From Streptomyces plumbidurans (GTDB lineage Bacteria; Actinomycetota; Actinomycetes; Streptomycetales; Streptomycetaceae): a stretch of DNA of 64,000 nucleotides. Of the stretch, positions 25,681 to 33,549 are shown one piece after another. The translations under genes were made by a program, and so were the position numbers. How positions within the stretch are numbered: position 1 is the first letter of the stretch; each line of letters begins with the position of its first letter. Under the pieces are notes generated by a model. The model worked only from the letters and a program-made list of their open reading frames with translations. It was not told the DNA's origin and did not search any database. Location of the stretch: the NCBI RefSeq assembly GCF_019857225.1, contig NZ_JAFJSY010000023.1:1-64000 (forward strand), given 5' to 3'.

Positions 25681-27024
25681 GTGACCGTGAAGGACATCCT
25701 GGACGCGATCCAGTCGCCGGACTCGACGCCGGACGACTTCGCCGCTCTGCCGCTCCCCGAGTCGTATCGCGCGATCACCGTGCACAAGGACGAGACGGAG
25801 ATGTTCGCGGGCATCGAGACCCGCGACAAGGACCCGCGCAAGTCGCTCCACCTCGACGAGGTGGCGCTGCCCGAACTGGGCCCGGGTGAGGCACTGGTGG
25901 CTGTCATGGCATCGAGTGTCAACTACAACTCGGTGTGGACCTCGATCTTCGAGCCGATGTCCACCTTCGGGTTCCTGGAGCGCTACGGCCGCCTCTCCGA
26001 GCTGACCCGGCGCCACGACCTGCCGTACCACATCATCGGCTCCGACCTCGCGGGCGTCGTCCTGCGCACCGGCCCGGGCGTGAACGCCTGGAACCCCGGC
26101 GACGAGGTCGTCGCGCACTGCCTCTCGGTCGAGCTGGAGTCCAGCGACGGCCACAACGACACGATGCTCGACCCCGAGCAGCGCATCTGGGGCTTCGAGA
26201 CCAACTTCGGCGGCCTCGCCGAGGTCGCGCTCGTCAAGTCCAACCAGCTGATGCCCAAGCCCGGCCACCTCAGCTGGGAGGAGGCCGCCGCCCCCGGTCT
26301 GGTCAACTCCACCGCCTACCGCCAGTTGGTCTCCCGCAACGGCGCCGGCATGAAGCAGGGCGACAACGTCCTGATCTGGGGCGCGAGCGGCGGACTGGGC
26401 TCGTACGCCACGCAGTTCGCGCTCGCCGGCGGCGCCAACCCGATCTGTGTCGTCTCCAGCCCGCAGAAGGCGGAGATCTGCCGGGCCATGGGCGCCGAGG
26501 CGATCATCGACCGCAACGCCGAGGGCTACAAGTTCTGGAAGGACGAGCACAACCAGGACCCCAAGGAGTGGAAGCGCTTCGGCAAGCGCATCCGCGAACT
26601 CACCGGCGGCGAGGACGTCGACATCGTCTTCGAGCACCCGGGCCGCGAGACCTTCGGCGCCTCCGTGTACGTCACGCGCAAGGGCGGCACCATCGTCACC
26701 TGCGCCTCCACCTCGGGCTACAACCACGAGTACGACAACCGCTACCTGTGGATGTCGCTGAAGCGGATCATCGGCTCGCACTTCGCCAACTACCGCGAGG
26801 CCTGGGAGGCCAACCGGCTCGTCGCGAAGGGAAAGATCCACCCGACGCTGTCGAAGGTCTACTCCCTGGAGGAGACCGGCCAGGCGGCCTACGACGTGCA
26901 CCGCAACCTCCACCAGGGCAAGGTCGGCGTGCTGTGCCTGGCCCCCGAGGAAGGGCTCGGCGTGCGCGACGAGGAGATGCGCGCCCGGCACATCGACGCC
27001 ATCAACCGCTTCCGCAACATCTGA
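25681..27024 (+). CDS. ccr: Crotonyl-CoA carboxylase/reductase
   Basis: A 447-residue enzyme, the usual length, from the GTG at 25681, seven bases after GGAGG. It reduces crotonyl-CoA with NADPH and adds CO2, giving (2S)-ethylmalonyl-CoA. The zinc-less medium-chain dehydrogenase fold is clear: the NADPH loop WGASGGLGSYATQF at about 233-246, and the CO2-binding residues known from Kitasatospora Ccr have counterparts here as N81 (SSVNYNS), F172-E173 (WGFETNFGG) and H367 (GSHFANY), in my numbering. First gene of a tight ccr-ecm-mcl-mch-mcd operon. Ethylmalonyl-CoA feeds both acetyl-CoA assimilation and polyketide extender pools. Confidence 0.98.
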   Translation: MTVKDILDAIQSPDSTPDDFAALPLPESYRAITVHKDETEMFAGIETRDKDPRKSLHLDEVALPELGPGEALVAVMASSVNYNSVWTSIFEPMSTFGFLERYGRLSELTRRHDLPYHIIGSDLAGVVLRTGPGVNAWNPGDEVVAHCLSVELESSDGHNDTMLDPEQRIWGFETNFGGLAEVALVKSNQLMPKPGHLSWEEAAAPGLVNSTAYRQLVSRNGAGMKQGDNVLIWGASGGLGSYATQFALAGGANPICVVSSPQKAEICRAMGAEAIIDRNAEGYKFWKDEHNQDPKEWKRFGKRIRELTGGEDVDIVFEHPGRETFGASVYVTRKGGTIVTCASTSGYNHEYDNRYLWMSLKRIIGSHFANYREAWEANRLVAKGKIHPTLSKVYSLEETGQAAYDVHRNLHQGKVGVLCLAPEEGLGVRDEEMRARHIDAINRFRNI

Positions 27025-27041
27025 GACACCCGGGGTCATAG

Positions 27042-29114
27042 ATGACTGAGCGTCAGACCGCCGAAGGCGAGCGGGAGTCCACGCCGCAGGCGCAAAAGGA
27101 CAAGGACCGGCCGTGGCTCATGCGCACGTATGCCGGTCACTCCACAGCCGAGGCGTCCAACGAGCTGTACCGGCGCAACCTCGCCAAGGGCCAGACCGGA
27201 CTGTCGGTCGCGTTCGATCTCCCTACGCAGACCGGCTACGACTCCGACCACATCCTCGCCCGCGGCGAGGTCGGCCGGGTCGGCGTGCCGGTGGCCCATC
27301 TCGGTGACATGCGGCGGCTGTTCCAGGACATCCCCCTGGAGCAGATGAACACCTCGATGACGATCAACGCCACCGCCATGTGGCTGCTGGCGCTCTACCA
27401 GGTCGTCGCCGAGGAGCAGGGTGCGGACATCACCAAGCTCCAGGGCACGACCCAGAACGACATCGTCAAGGAGTACCTGTCGCGGGGCACTCATGTGTTC
27501 CCGCCGGGACCGTCGCTCCGCCTGACGACGGACATGATCGCGTACACGGTCTCCCACATGCCGAAGTGGAACCCGATCAACATCTGCAGCTATCACCTGC
27601 AGGAGGCGGGCGCCACGCCCGTGCAGGAGATCGCGTACGCGATGTCCACGGCGATCGCGGTCCTGGACGCCGTCCGCGACTCCGGCCAGGTGCCGCCGGA
27701 GAAGTTCGGCGACGTCGTCGCCCGTATCTCCTTTTTCGTCAACGCGGGCGTGCGCTTCATCGAGGAGATGTGCAAGATGCGGGCGTTCGGCCGCATCTGG
27801 GACCGGGTCACCCGCGAGCGCTACGGCATCGAGAACGCCAAGCAGCGCCGCTTCCGCTACGGCGTCCAGGTCAACTCCCTGGGCCTGACCGAGGCGCAGC
27901 CGGAGAACAACGTCCAGCGGATCGTCCTGGAGATGCTGGCCGTGACCCTCTCCAAGGACGCACGCGCGCGTGCCGTCCAACTCCCCGCCTGGAACGAGGC
28001 GCTGGGCCTGCCGCGCCCCTGGGACCAGCAGTGGTCGCTGCGCATCCAGCAGGTGCTGGCGCACGAGAGCGACCTGCTGGAGTACGACGACATCTTCGAG
28101 GGCTCGCACGTCATCGAGAAGAAGGTCGCCGCCCTGGTCACGGACTCGCTCGCGGAGATCGAGCGGATCCAGGAGATGGGCGGCGCGATGGCCGCCGTCG
28201 AGTCCGGCTATCTGAAGTCGCAGCTCGTCTCCTCGCACGCCGAGCGCAGGGCCCGTATTGAGTCCGGTCAAGAGAAGATCGTGGGCGTCAACATCTTCGA
28301 GACGACCGAGCCCAATCCATTGACGGCCGATCTCGATACAGCCATCCAGACGGTTGATCCAGCTGTCGAGGCCCGAGTCATCGCCTCGCTGCAGCACTGG
28401 CGCGACACCCGCTATCAGCCGCCCTTCAACCACCCGCGTCCCTGCAAGGCGCTGGAGCGGCTGAAGGAGGCCGCGAGGGGCACCGGCAACCTCATGGAGG
28501 CCACCCTGGAGTGCGCCCGTGCCGGGGCCACGACCGGCGAATGGGCCGGGGCCCTGCGCGAGGTGTTCGGCGAGTTCCGCGCGCCGACCGGCGTCTCCTC
28601 GGCGCCGGTGGCGGTCCCCGCCGAGGAGGGCTCGGCGATGGCGCAGGTGCGGCGCAAGGTCGACCTCACCGCCGAGGACCTGGGCGTCGGCAAGCTGCGC
28701 TTCCTGGTCGGCAAGCCCGGCCTGGACGGTCACTCCAACGGCGCCGAGCAGATCGCCGTCCGTGCGCGCGACGCCGGCTTCGAGGTGGTGTACCAGGGCA
28801 TCCGGCTCACCCCGGAGCAGATCGTGGACGCGGCCCTCGCGGAGGACGTGCACGCGGTCGGCCTGTCCATCCTCTCCGGCTCGCACGCCCAGTTGGTGCC
28901 GGACGTGCTGGAGCGGCTGCGTGTGGCCGGTGCCACAGACATCCCGGTGATCGCCGGTGGCATCATCCCGAATGGTGACGCCGAGCAGCTCAAGGAAGCC
29001 GGAGTGGCCGCCGTCTTCACCCCGAAGGACTTCGACATCACCGGCATCATCGGCCGCATCGTCGACGAGATCCGGAAAGCGAACAAGCTCGACCCTCTGG
29101 AGGTCCCCGCATGA
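27042..29114 (+). CDS. ecm: Ethylmalonyl-CoA mutase (B12-dependent, MeaA-type)
   Basis: A 690-residue protein from the ATG at 27042, 17 bases after ccr. Residues 25-500 form the acyl-CoA mutase barrel (LPTQTGYDSD, LQGTTQNDIVKEYLSRGT, GATPVQEIAYAMSTAIAVLD). Residues about 550-690 form the cobalamin domain, with the Co-ligand motif D-x-H-x-x-G (DGHSNG near 561), the GLSILSGSH and VIAGGIIP elements. It turns ethylmalonyl-CoA into methylsuccinyl-CoA. Assignment as ethylmalonyl- rather than methylmalonyl-CoA mutase rests on MeaA-like single-subunit organisation and the ccr operon. The last four bases overlap the next gene. Confidence 0.96.
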   Translation: MTERQTAEGERESTPQAQKDKDRPWLMRTYAGHSTAEASNELYRRNLAKGQTGLSVAFDLPTQTGYDSDHILARGEVGRVGVPVAHLGDMRRLFQDIPLEQMNTSMTINATAMWLLALYQVVAEEQGADITKLQGTTQNDIVKEYLSRGTHVFPPGPSLRLTTDMIAYTVSHMPKWNPINICSYHLQEAGATPVQEIAYAMSTAIAVLDAVRDSGQVPPEKFGDVVARISFFVNAGVRFIEEMCKMRAFGRIWDRVTRERYGIENAKQRRFRYGVQVNSLGLTEAQPENNVQRIVLEMLAVTLSKDARARAVQLPAWNEALGLPRPWDQQWSLRIQQVLAHESDLLEYDDIFEGSHVIEKKVAALVTDSLAEIERIQEMGGAMAAVESGYLKSQLVSSHAERRARIESGQEKIVGVNIFETTEPNPLTADLDTAIQTVDPAVEARVIASLQHWRDTRYQPPFNHPRPCKALERLKEAARGTGNLMEATLECARAGATTGEWAGALREVFGEFRAPTGVSSAPVAVPAEEGSAMAQVRRKVDLTAEDLGVGKLRFLVGKPGLDGHSNGAEQIAVRARDAGFEVVYQGIRLTPEQIVDAALAEDVHAVGLSILSGSHAQLVPDVLERLRVAGATDIPVIAGGIIPNGDAEQLKEAGVAAVFTPKDFDITGIIGRIVDEIRKANKLDPLEVPA

Positions 29115-30073
29115 CGACCGTCAACCGTCTCCGCCCGCGGCGCTCGTGCCTGGCAGTGCCCGGTTCGAACCCCCGCTTCCTGGAGAAGGCGCAGGGCCTC
29201 CCCGCCGACCAGGTCTTCCTGGACCTGGAGGACGCGTGCGCGCCGCTGGCCAAGCCCGAGGCGCGGCACACCATCGTCAAGTTCCTCAACGAGGGCGACT
29301 GGACCGGCAAGACCAGGGTCGTGCGGGTCAACGACTGGACGACCGAGTGGACGTACCGCGACGTCGTGACCGTCGTCGAGGGCGCCGGCCAGAACCTCGA
29401 CTGCATCATGCTGCCGAAGGTGCAGACGGCCGAGCAGATCGTCGCGCTCGACCTGCTGCTGACGCAGATCGAGAAGACGATGGGCTTCGAGGTCGGCAAG
29501 ATCGGCATCGAGGCGCAGATCGAGAACGCGCAGGGCCTGAACAACGTCAACGAGATCGCGACCGCGTCCCAGCGCGTCGAGACGATCATCTTCGGCCCGG
29601 CCGACTTCATGGCCTCGATCAACATGAAGTCGCTGGTCGTGGGTGAGCAGCCGCCCGGCTACCCGGCGGACGCCTACCACTACATCCTGATGAAGATCCT
29701 GATGGCCGCCCGCGCCAACAACCTCCAGGCGATCGACGGCCCCTACCTGCAGATCCGCAACATCGACGGCTACCGCGAGGTCGCCCAGCGCGCCGCCGCG
29801 CTCGGCTTCGACGGCAAGTGGGTGCTGCACCCGGGCCAGGTCGAGGCGTCCAACGAGATCTTCTCGCCCTCGCAGGAGGACTACGACCACGCCGAGCTGA
29901 TCCTGGACGCGTACGACTACTACACGTCCGAGGCGGGCGGCAAGAAGGGCTCGGCGATGCTCGGCGACGAGATGATCGACGAGGCCAGCCGCAAGATGGC
30001 CCTGGTCATCTCGGGCAAGGGCCGGGCCGCCGGCATGCAGCGCACCAGCAAGTTCGAGATCCCGGAGGCCTGA
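29111..30073 (+). CDS. CitE-like malyl-CoA / beta-methylmalyl-CoA lyase
   Basis: A 320-residue HpcH/HpaI-fold lyase from the ATG at 29111, overlapping ecm by ATGA. Typical signatures are RSCLAVPGSNPRFLEKA, FLDLEDACAP (metal-binding Glu/Asp region), IMLPKVQTAEQI, IEAQIENAQGLNNV and FGPADFMASI, ending with GKWVLHPGQVEASNEIF. In the ethylmalonyl-CoA pathway the enzyme cleaves (2R,3S)-beta-methylmalyl-CoA into glyoxylate and propionyl-CoA and often also handles malyl-CoA. The operon position supports this role over citrate lyase. Confidence 0.93.
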   Translation: MTTVNRLRPRRSCLAVPGSNPRFLEKAQGLPADQVFLDLEDACAPLAKPEARHTIVKFLNEGDWTGKTRVVRVNDWTTEWTYRDVVTVVEGAGQNLDCIMLPKVQTAEQIVALDLLLTQIEKTMGFEVGKIGIEAQIENAQGLNNVNEIATASQRVETIIFGPADFMASINMKSLVVGEQPPGYPADAYHYILMKILMAARANNLQAIDGPYLQIRNIDGYREVAQRAAALGFDGKWVLHPGQVEASNEIFSPSQEDYDHAELILDAYDYYTSEAGGKKGSAMLGDEMIDEASRKMALVISGKGRAAGMQRTSKFEIPEA

Positions 30074-30078
30074 CGGTC

Positions 30079-30591
30079 ATGCAGTTCGGACGCACCTACG
30101 AGGAGTTCGAGGTCGGGGCGACGTACAAGCACTGGCCGGGCAAGACGGTCACGGAGTACGACGACCACCTGTTCTGTCTCCTCACCATGAACCACCACCC
30201 GCTCCACATGGACACCAACTATGCGGAGAAGACGACGGACTTCGGGCAGAACGTCGTCGTCGGGAACTACATCTACTCCCTGCTGCTCGGCATGAGCGTG
30301 CCGGACATCTCCGGCAAGGCCATCGCCAACCTGGAGATCGAGTCGCTCAAGCACGTGGCGCCGACCTTCCACGGCGACACCATCTACGGCCAGACGACCG
30401 TGCTCGACAAGTGGCCGTCGAAGTCCAAGAACGACCGCGGCATCGTCCACGTCGAGACCAAGGGCTACAAGCAGGACGGCACGCTGGTCTGCGTCTTCCG
30501 CCGCAAGGTGATGGTGCCGACCGAGACGTACATCAAGGAGCGCGGCGGCGAGCAGCCGGGCCGCCCCGAGCTCAAGGAGCAGGAGAAGTAG
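30079..30591 (+). CDS. MaoC-type mesaconyl-CoA hydratase
   Basis: A 170-residue hot-dog-fold hydratase from the ATG at 30079, five bases after the lyase stop. The N-terminal FGRTYEEFEVGATYKHWPGKTVTEYDDHLFC, read in parts, and TMNHHPLHMDTNYAEKT carry the hydratase-2 motif (Asp/His pair around N-x-H-P-L-H). GMSVPDISGKAIANLEIE and the C-terminal FRRKVMVP complete a single hot-dog domain. It interconverts mesaconyl-CoA and beta-methylmalyl-CoA. The family is half the length of the fused two-domain proteobacterial mesaconyl-CoA hydratases. Confidence 0.92.
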   Translation: MQFGRTYEEFEVGATYKHWPGKTVTEYDDHLFCLLTMNHHPLHMDTNYAEKTTDFGQNVVVGNYIYSLLLGMSVPDISGKAIANLEIESLKHVAPTFHGDTIYGQTTVLDKWPSKSKNDRGIVHVETKGYKQDGTLVCVFRRKVMVPTETYIKERGGEQPGRPELKEQEK

Positions 30592-30593
30592 CC

Positions 30594-31799
30594 ATGGCGC
30601 GACTCGCCCAGACCGCCGGTCTCACCGACATCCAGCAGGAGATCCTCTCCACCGTCCGCGACTTCGTGGACAAGGAGATCATCCCGGTCGCCACCGAGCT
30701 GGAGCACCGCGACGAGTACCCGCAAGCGATCGTCGACGGCCTGAAGGAGCTGGGCCTGTTCGGCCTGATGATCCCCGAGGAGTACGGGGGTCTGGGCGAG
30801 TCGCTGCTCACCTACGCCCTGTGCGTCGAGGAGATCGCCCGCGGCTGGATGTCGGTCTCCGGCATCATCAACACCCACTTCATCGTGGCGTACATGCTCA
30901 AGCAGCACGGCACGCAGGAGCAGAAGGACCACTTCCTGCCGCGCATGGCGGCCGGCGACATCCGCGGCGCCTTCTCCATGTCGGAGCCGGGCCTCGGCTC
31001 GGACGTGTCCGCCATCACCTCCAAGGCGGTCAGGGACGGCGACGAGTACGTCCTCAACGGCCAGAAGATGTGGCTGACGAACGGCGGGACGTCGTCTCTG
31101 GTCGCCGTACTCGTGCGAAGTGACGAAGGACACCCCGAGGGGACCGCGCCCCACAAGTCGATGACGACCTTCCTCGTCGAGAAGGAGCCCGGCTTCGGAG
31201 AGGTCCGCCCCGGCCTCACCATCCCCGGGAAGATCGACAAGATGGGTTACAAGGGCGTCGACACCACCGAGCTGATCATGGACGGCCTGCGCATTCCGGC
31301 CGATCGGGTGCTCGGCGGCAGCACCGGCCGAGGTTTTTACCAAATGATGGACGGCGTCGAGGTCGGCCGCGTGAACGTGGCGGCGCGTGGCTGCGGTGTC
31401 GCTCAGCGTGCCTTCGAACTGGGTGTCCAGTACGCCCAGCAACGGCACACTTTCGGCAAGGCGATCGCCCAGCACCAGGCCATTCAGTTCAAGCTGGCGG
31501 AGATGGCCACCAAGGTCGAGGCCGCGCATGCGATGATGGTGAACGCTGCACGCAAAAAGGACTCCGGAGAACGAAACGACCTTGAAGCCGGGATGGCGAA
31601 GTACCTCGCATCCGAGTACTGCAAGGAGGTCGTGGAGGACGCCTTCCGGATCCACGGCGGCTACGGCTTCTCCAAGGAGTACGAGATCGAGCGGCTCTAC
31701 CGCGAGGCCCCGATGCTGCTGATCGGTGAAGGCACCGCCGAAATCCAGAAAATGATCATCGGTCGCAGGCTGCTCGAAGAGTATCGGTTCCAGGGCTAG
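30594..31799 (+). CDS. Acyl-CoA dehydrogenase, probable methylsuccinyl-CoA dehydrogenase
   Basis: A 401-residue flavoprotein from the ATG at 30594, two bases after the hydratase stop and preceded by AGGAGAA. FAD and substrate motifs are clear: FSMSEPGLGSDVSAI, MWLTNGGTSSL, QRHTFGKAIAQHQAIQ and IHGGYGFSKEYEIERLYRE. The catalytic Glu is in LIGEGTAEIQK near residue 384. In this operon its likely reaction is oxidation of (2S)-methylsuccinyl-CoA to mesaconyl-CoA. It is shorter than the roughly 550-residue Rhodobacter enzyme, so the substrate is inferred from the neighbours. Confidence 0.9.
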   Translation: MARLAQTAGLTDIQQEILSTVRDFVDKEIIPVATELEHRDEYPQAIVDGLKELGLFGLMIPEEYGGLGESLLTYALCVEEIARGWMSVSGIINTHFIVAYMLKQHGTQEQKDHFLPRMAAGDIRGAFSMSEPGLGSDVSAITSKAVRDGDEYVLNGQKMWLTNGGTSSLVAVLVRSDEGHPEGTAPHKSMTTFLVEKEPGFGEVRPGLTIPGKIDKMGYKGVDTTELIMDGLRIPADRVLGGSTGRGFYQMMDGVEVGRVNVAARGCGVAQRAFELGVQYAQQRHTFGKAIAQHQAIQFKLAEMATKVEAAHAMMVNAARKKDSGERNDLEAGMAKYLASEYCKEVVEDAFRIHGGYGFSKEYEIERLYREAPMLLIGEGTAEIQKMIIGRRLLEEYRFQG

Positions 31800-31809
31800 A
31801 TGTCCGGAT

Positions 31810-31846
31810 ACGGGGTGTTTTCTTGGAGAAGAAGGTCACACCCCGT
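31810..31846 (+). terminator. Stem-loop ending the ccr operon
   Basis: ACGGGGTGT at 31810-31818 and ACACCCCGT at 31838-31846 are perfectly complementary, and the loop contains an inner TTCTT/AAGAA pairing. It starts 11 bases after the acyl-CoA dehydrogenase stop. Confidence 0.7.
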
Positions 31847-31880
31847 CATCCCTCTTCGGCCGCCGACTCGGCTTCCTGGC

Positions 31881-31911
31881 TTGCCCAGTTGTGGTCCGCG
31901 ACCGGTACGAT
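31881..31911 (+). promoter_or_regulatory. Candidate psd-pssA promoter
   Basis: TTGCCC at 31881-31886 and TACGAT at 31906-31911 are 19 bases apart, a little longer than ideal, and lie 59 bases before the psd ATG, between the ccr-operon terminator and psd. The -10 is good, the spacing is not. Confidence 0.35.
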
Positions 31912-31969
31912 CCCCGGAAAGCCGCCGTCCCCCGTTACTGCGCGGCATCATCCGCTACGAAGGTCATCC

Positions 31970-32626
31970 ATGCCCCACAGCCAAACCTCTGCACCAAGCG
32001 ACAGCCGGGCCGGCGTACGCCTCGCGCGCGGAGCATCGCCGTGGCTTCTCCCGACCGTCGCCACCGCAGCCCTCAGCCTCGCCCGTGCGCGCCGCTCCGG
32101 CGTCGCCAAGGCCGTGGCCGTACCCGCCACCGCGCTCGCGGCGGGCATGCTGTGGTTCTTCCGCGACCCCGAGCGCGAGATCACCCGGGGCCGGGTCATC
32201 TCCCCCGCCGACGGTGTGGTGCAGAGCATCATGCCGTGGAAGGACGGCCGCACCCGCGTCGCGATCTTCATGAGCCCGCTCAACGTCCACGTCAACCGGG
32301 CGCCGCTCTCCGGCACGGTGACGTCGGTCGAGCACATCCCCGGCGGGTTCGTTCCGGCTTTCAACAAGGAGAGCGAGAACAACGAGCGCGTAGTCTGGCA
32401 CTTCGACACCGAGCTCGGCGACATCGAGATGATCCAGATCGCCGGCGCGGTGGCCCGCCGCATCGTGCCCTACATCCCGCAGGGCACGAAGGTCGAGCAG
32501 GGCGACCGCATCGGTCTGATCCGCTTCGGATCGCGCGTCGACATCTACCTGCCCGAGGGCGTGGAGGTCGCGGTCGAGGTCGGTCAGAAGACGGTGGCTG
32601 GGGTGACTCGCATTGACCGTGATTGA
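31970..32626 (+). CDS. psd: Phosphatidylserine decarboxylase proenzyme
   Basis: A 218-residue proenzyme from the ATG at 31970. An N-terminal hydrophobic region (about 25-62) anchors it, followed by WFFRDPERE and the signatures VISPADGVVQ and FMSPLNVHVNRAPLSG. The self-cleavage site is G187-S188 in RFGSRVD, where the Ser becomes the pyruvoyl cofactor. It makes phosphatidylethanolamine from phosphatidylserine at the membrane. This short form with a GS(R) site is the archaeal-like/actinobacterial type. Its last 14 bases overlap pssA, the preceding pathway step. Confidence 0.95.
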   Translation: MPHSQTSAPSDSRAGVRLARGASPWLLPTVATAALSLARARRSGVAKAVAVPATALAAGMLWFFRDPEREITRGRVISPADGVVQSIMPWKDGRTRVAIFMSPLNVHVNRAPLSGTVTSVEHIPGGFVPAFNKESENNERVVWHFDTELGDIEMIQIAGAVARRIVPYIPQGTKVEQGDRIGLIRFGSRVDIYLPEGVEVAVEVGQKTVAGVTRIDRD

Positions 32627-33470
32627 TCCAGAGACCCAGGCGGGCTGGGTGCCCGAGGCCGACGAGGTCGACGACGAGGAGGAGATGCCGCTCTCTCTCC
32701 GCCTCTCGATAGCGGACACCCTCACCCTCGGCAACGCCACCTGCGGCTTCATGGCGGTGTACTTCACCACCACCGGCATCCTGATCCCGCACCTGACCGG
32801 GGACGACCAGTCGGCGGGCATGGCCCGGCACAGCGCGGCCACCGCGGTGATCCTGATGCTGTGCGCGGCGGTCTTCGACCTGTTCGACGGCCTGGTGGCG
32901 CGCAAGCTGCGCTCCTCCCCCATGGGCGCCGAGCTGGACAACCTCTCCGACCTGATCAGCTTCGGCCTGGCTCCGGCGTACTTCGTCCTCGTCTACGGCA
33001 TGGTCGCGGACGACGCGCATCAGCGGGTGGCGGCGGTGGGGGCGATCGTGGTGCTCCTCGCCGTGGTGCTGAGACTCGCGCGCTTCTCGTGCGTGACGGT
33101 GCCCAACGGCATGTTCCAGGGGATGCCCTCGCCGTTCGGGGCGCTGACGGTCGTCTCGATCGTGCTGCTTGAGCTGCCCTTCGTGGCGACGCTCCTGGCG
33201 ATCCTGGGCACCGCCTGGCTGATGGTGAGCCGGGTGGAGTACCCGAAGCCGCGCGGTCGGCTCGCGGTCGCGATGCTGGGCTGGATCGTCGTGTCCATGG
33301 GCCTGCTGGCCTCCTGGGCCTTCGACGCCCCGGGCGGTCAGCTGCTGCTCCAGACGGGCTGCGCGCTGCAGCTGGTCACGGGCGCGGTCATCCCGCTGTT
33401 CGCCACGGCCCGCCGGGTGAACAACTTCCGCGGCAACCGCCGCGAGGCGCGCGCGGCCCAGCTGCCGTAG
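32613..33470 (+). CDS. pssA: CDP-diacylglycerol-serine O-phosphatidyltransferase
   Basis: A 285-residue integral membrane protein. The TTG at 32613 or the GTG at 32619 may be the start; both lie inside the end of psd. The CDP-alcohol phosphotransferase motif is present as D-G-L-V-A-R, then G-A-E-L-D-N-L-S-D (D-G-x2-A-R-x7-G-x3-D-x3-D) near residue 92-117. Six to eight hydrophobic segments follow the family pattern. It joins CDP-diacylglycerol and L-serine into phosphatidylserine, the substrate of Psd. An acidic N-terminal tail (EADEVDDEEE) precedes the first helix. Confidence 0.95.
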   Translation: MTVIDPETQAGWVPEADEVDDEEEMPLSLRLSIADTLTLGNATCGFMAVYFTTTGILIPHLTGDDQSAGMARHSAATAVILMLCAAVFDLFDGLVARKLRSSPMGAELDNLSDLISFGLAPAYFVLVYGMVADDAHQRVAAVGAIVVLLAVVLRLARFSCVTVPNGMFQGMPSPFGALTVVSIVLLELPFVATLLAILGTAWLMVSRVEYPKPRGRLAVAMLGWIVVSMGLLASWAFDAPGGQLLLQTGCALQLVTGAVIPLFATARRVNNFRGNRREARAAQLP

Positions 33471-33489
33471 CCGCCGACGCGACACGCCC

Positions 33490-33525
33490 GAGGGGGCCCG
33501 GACCGCTCATGGTCCGGGCCCCCTC
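33490..33525. terminator. Strong bidirectional terminator between pssA and the liv operon
   Basis: A perfect 15-bp stem, GAGGGGGCCCGGACC with GGTCCGGGCCCCCTC, closes on the loop GCTCAT. It lies 20 bases after the pssA stop and 25 bases from the stop of the convergent binding-protein gene, so it can serve both. Confidence 0.9.
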
Positions 33526-33549
33526 GCACGTCCGCCCCCCGGGGGGAGT

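Noticed and set aside
27025..27041. Cobalamin riboswitch before the B12-dependent mutase
   Set aside because: Only 17 bases separate ccr and ecm, and no B12-box-like element is visible in the ccr leader.
29162..29173. tRNA T-loop-like GGTTCGAACCCC
   Set aside because: It lies inside the lyase coding sequence and no cloverleaf can be drawn around it.
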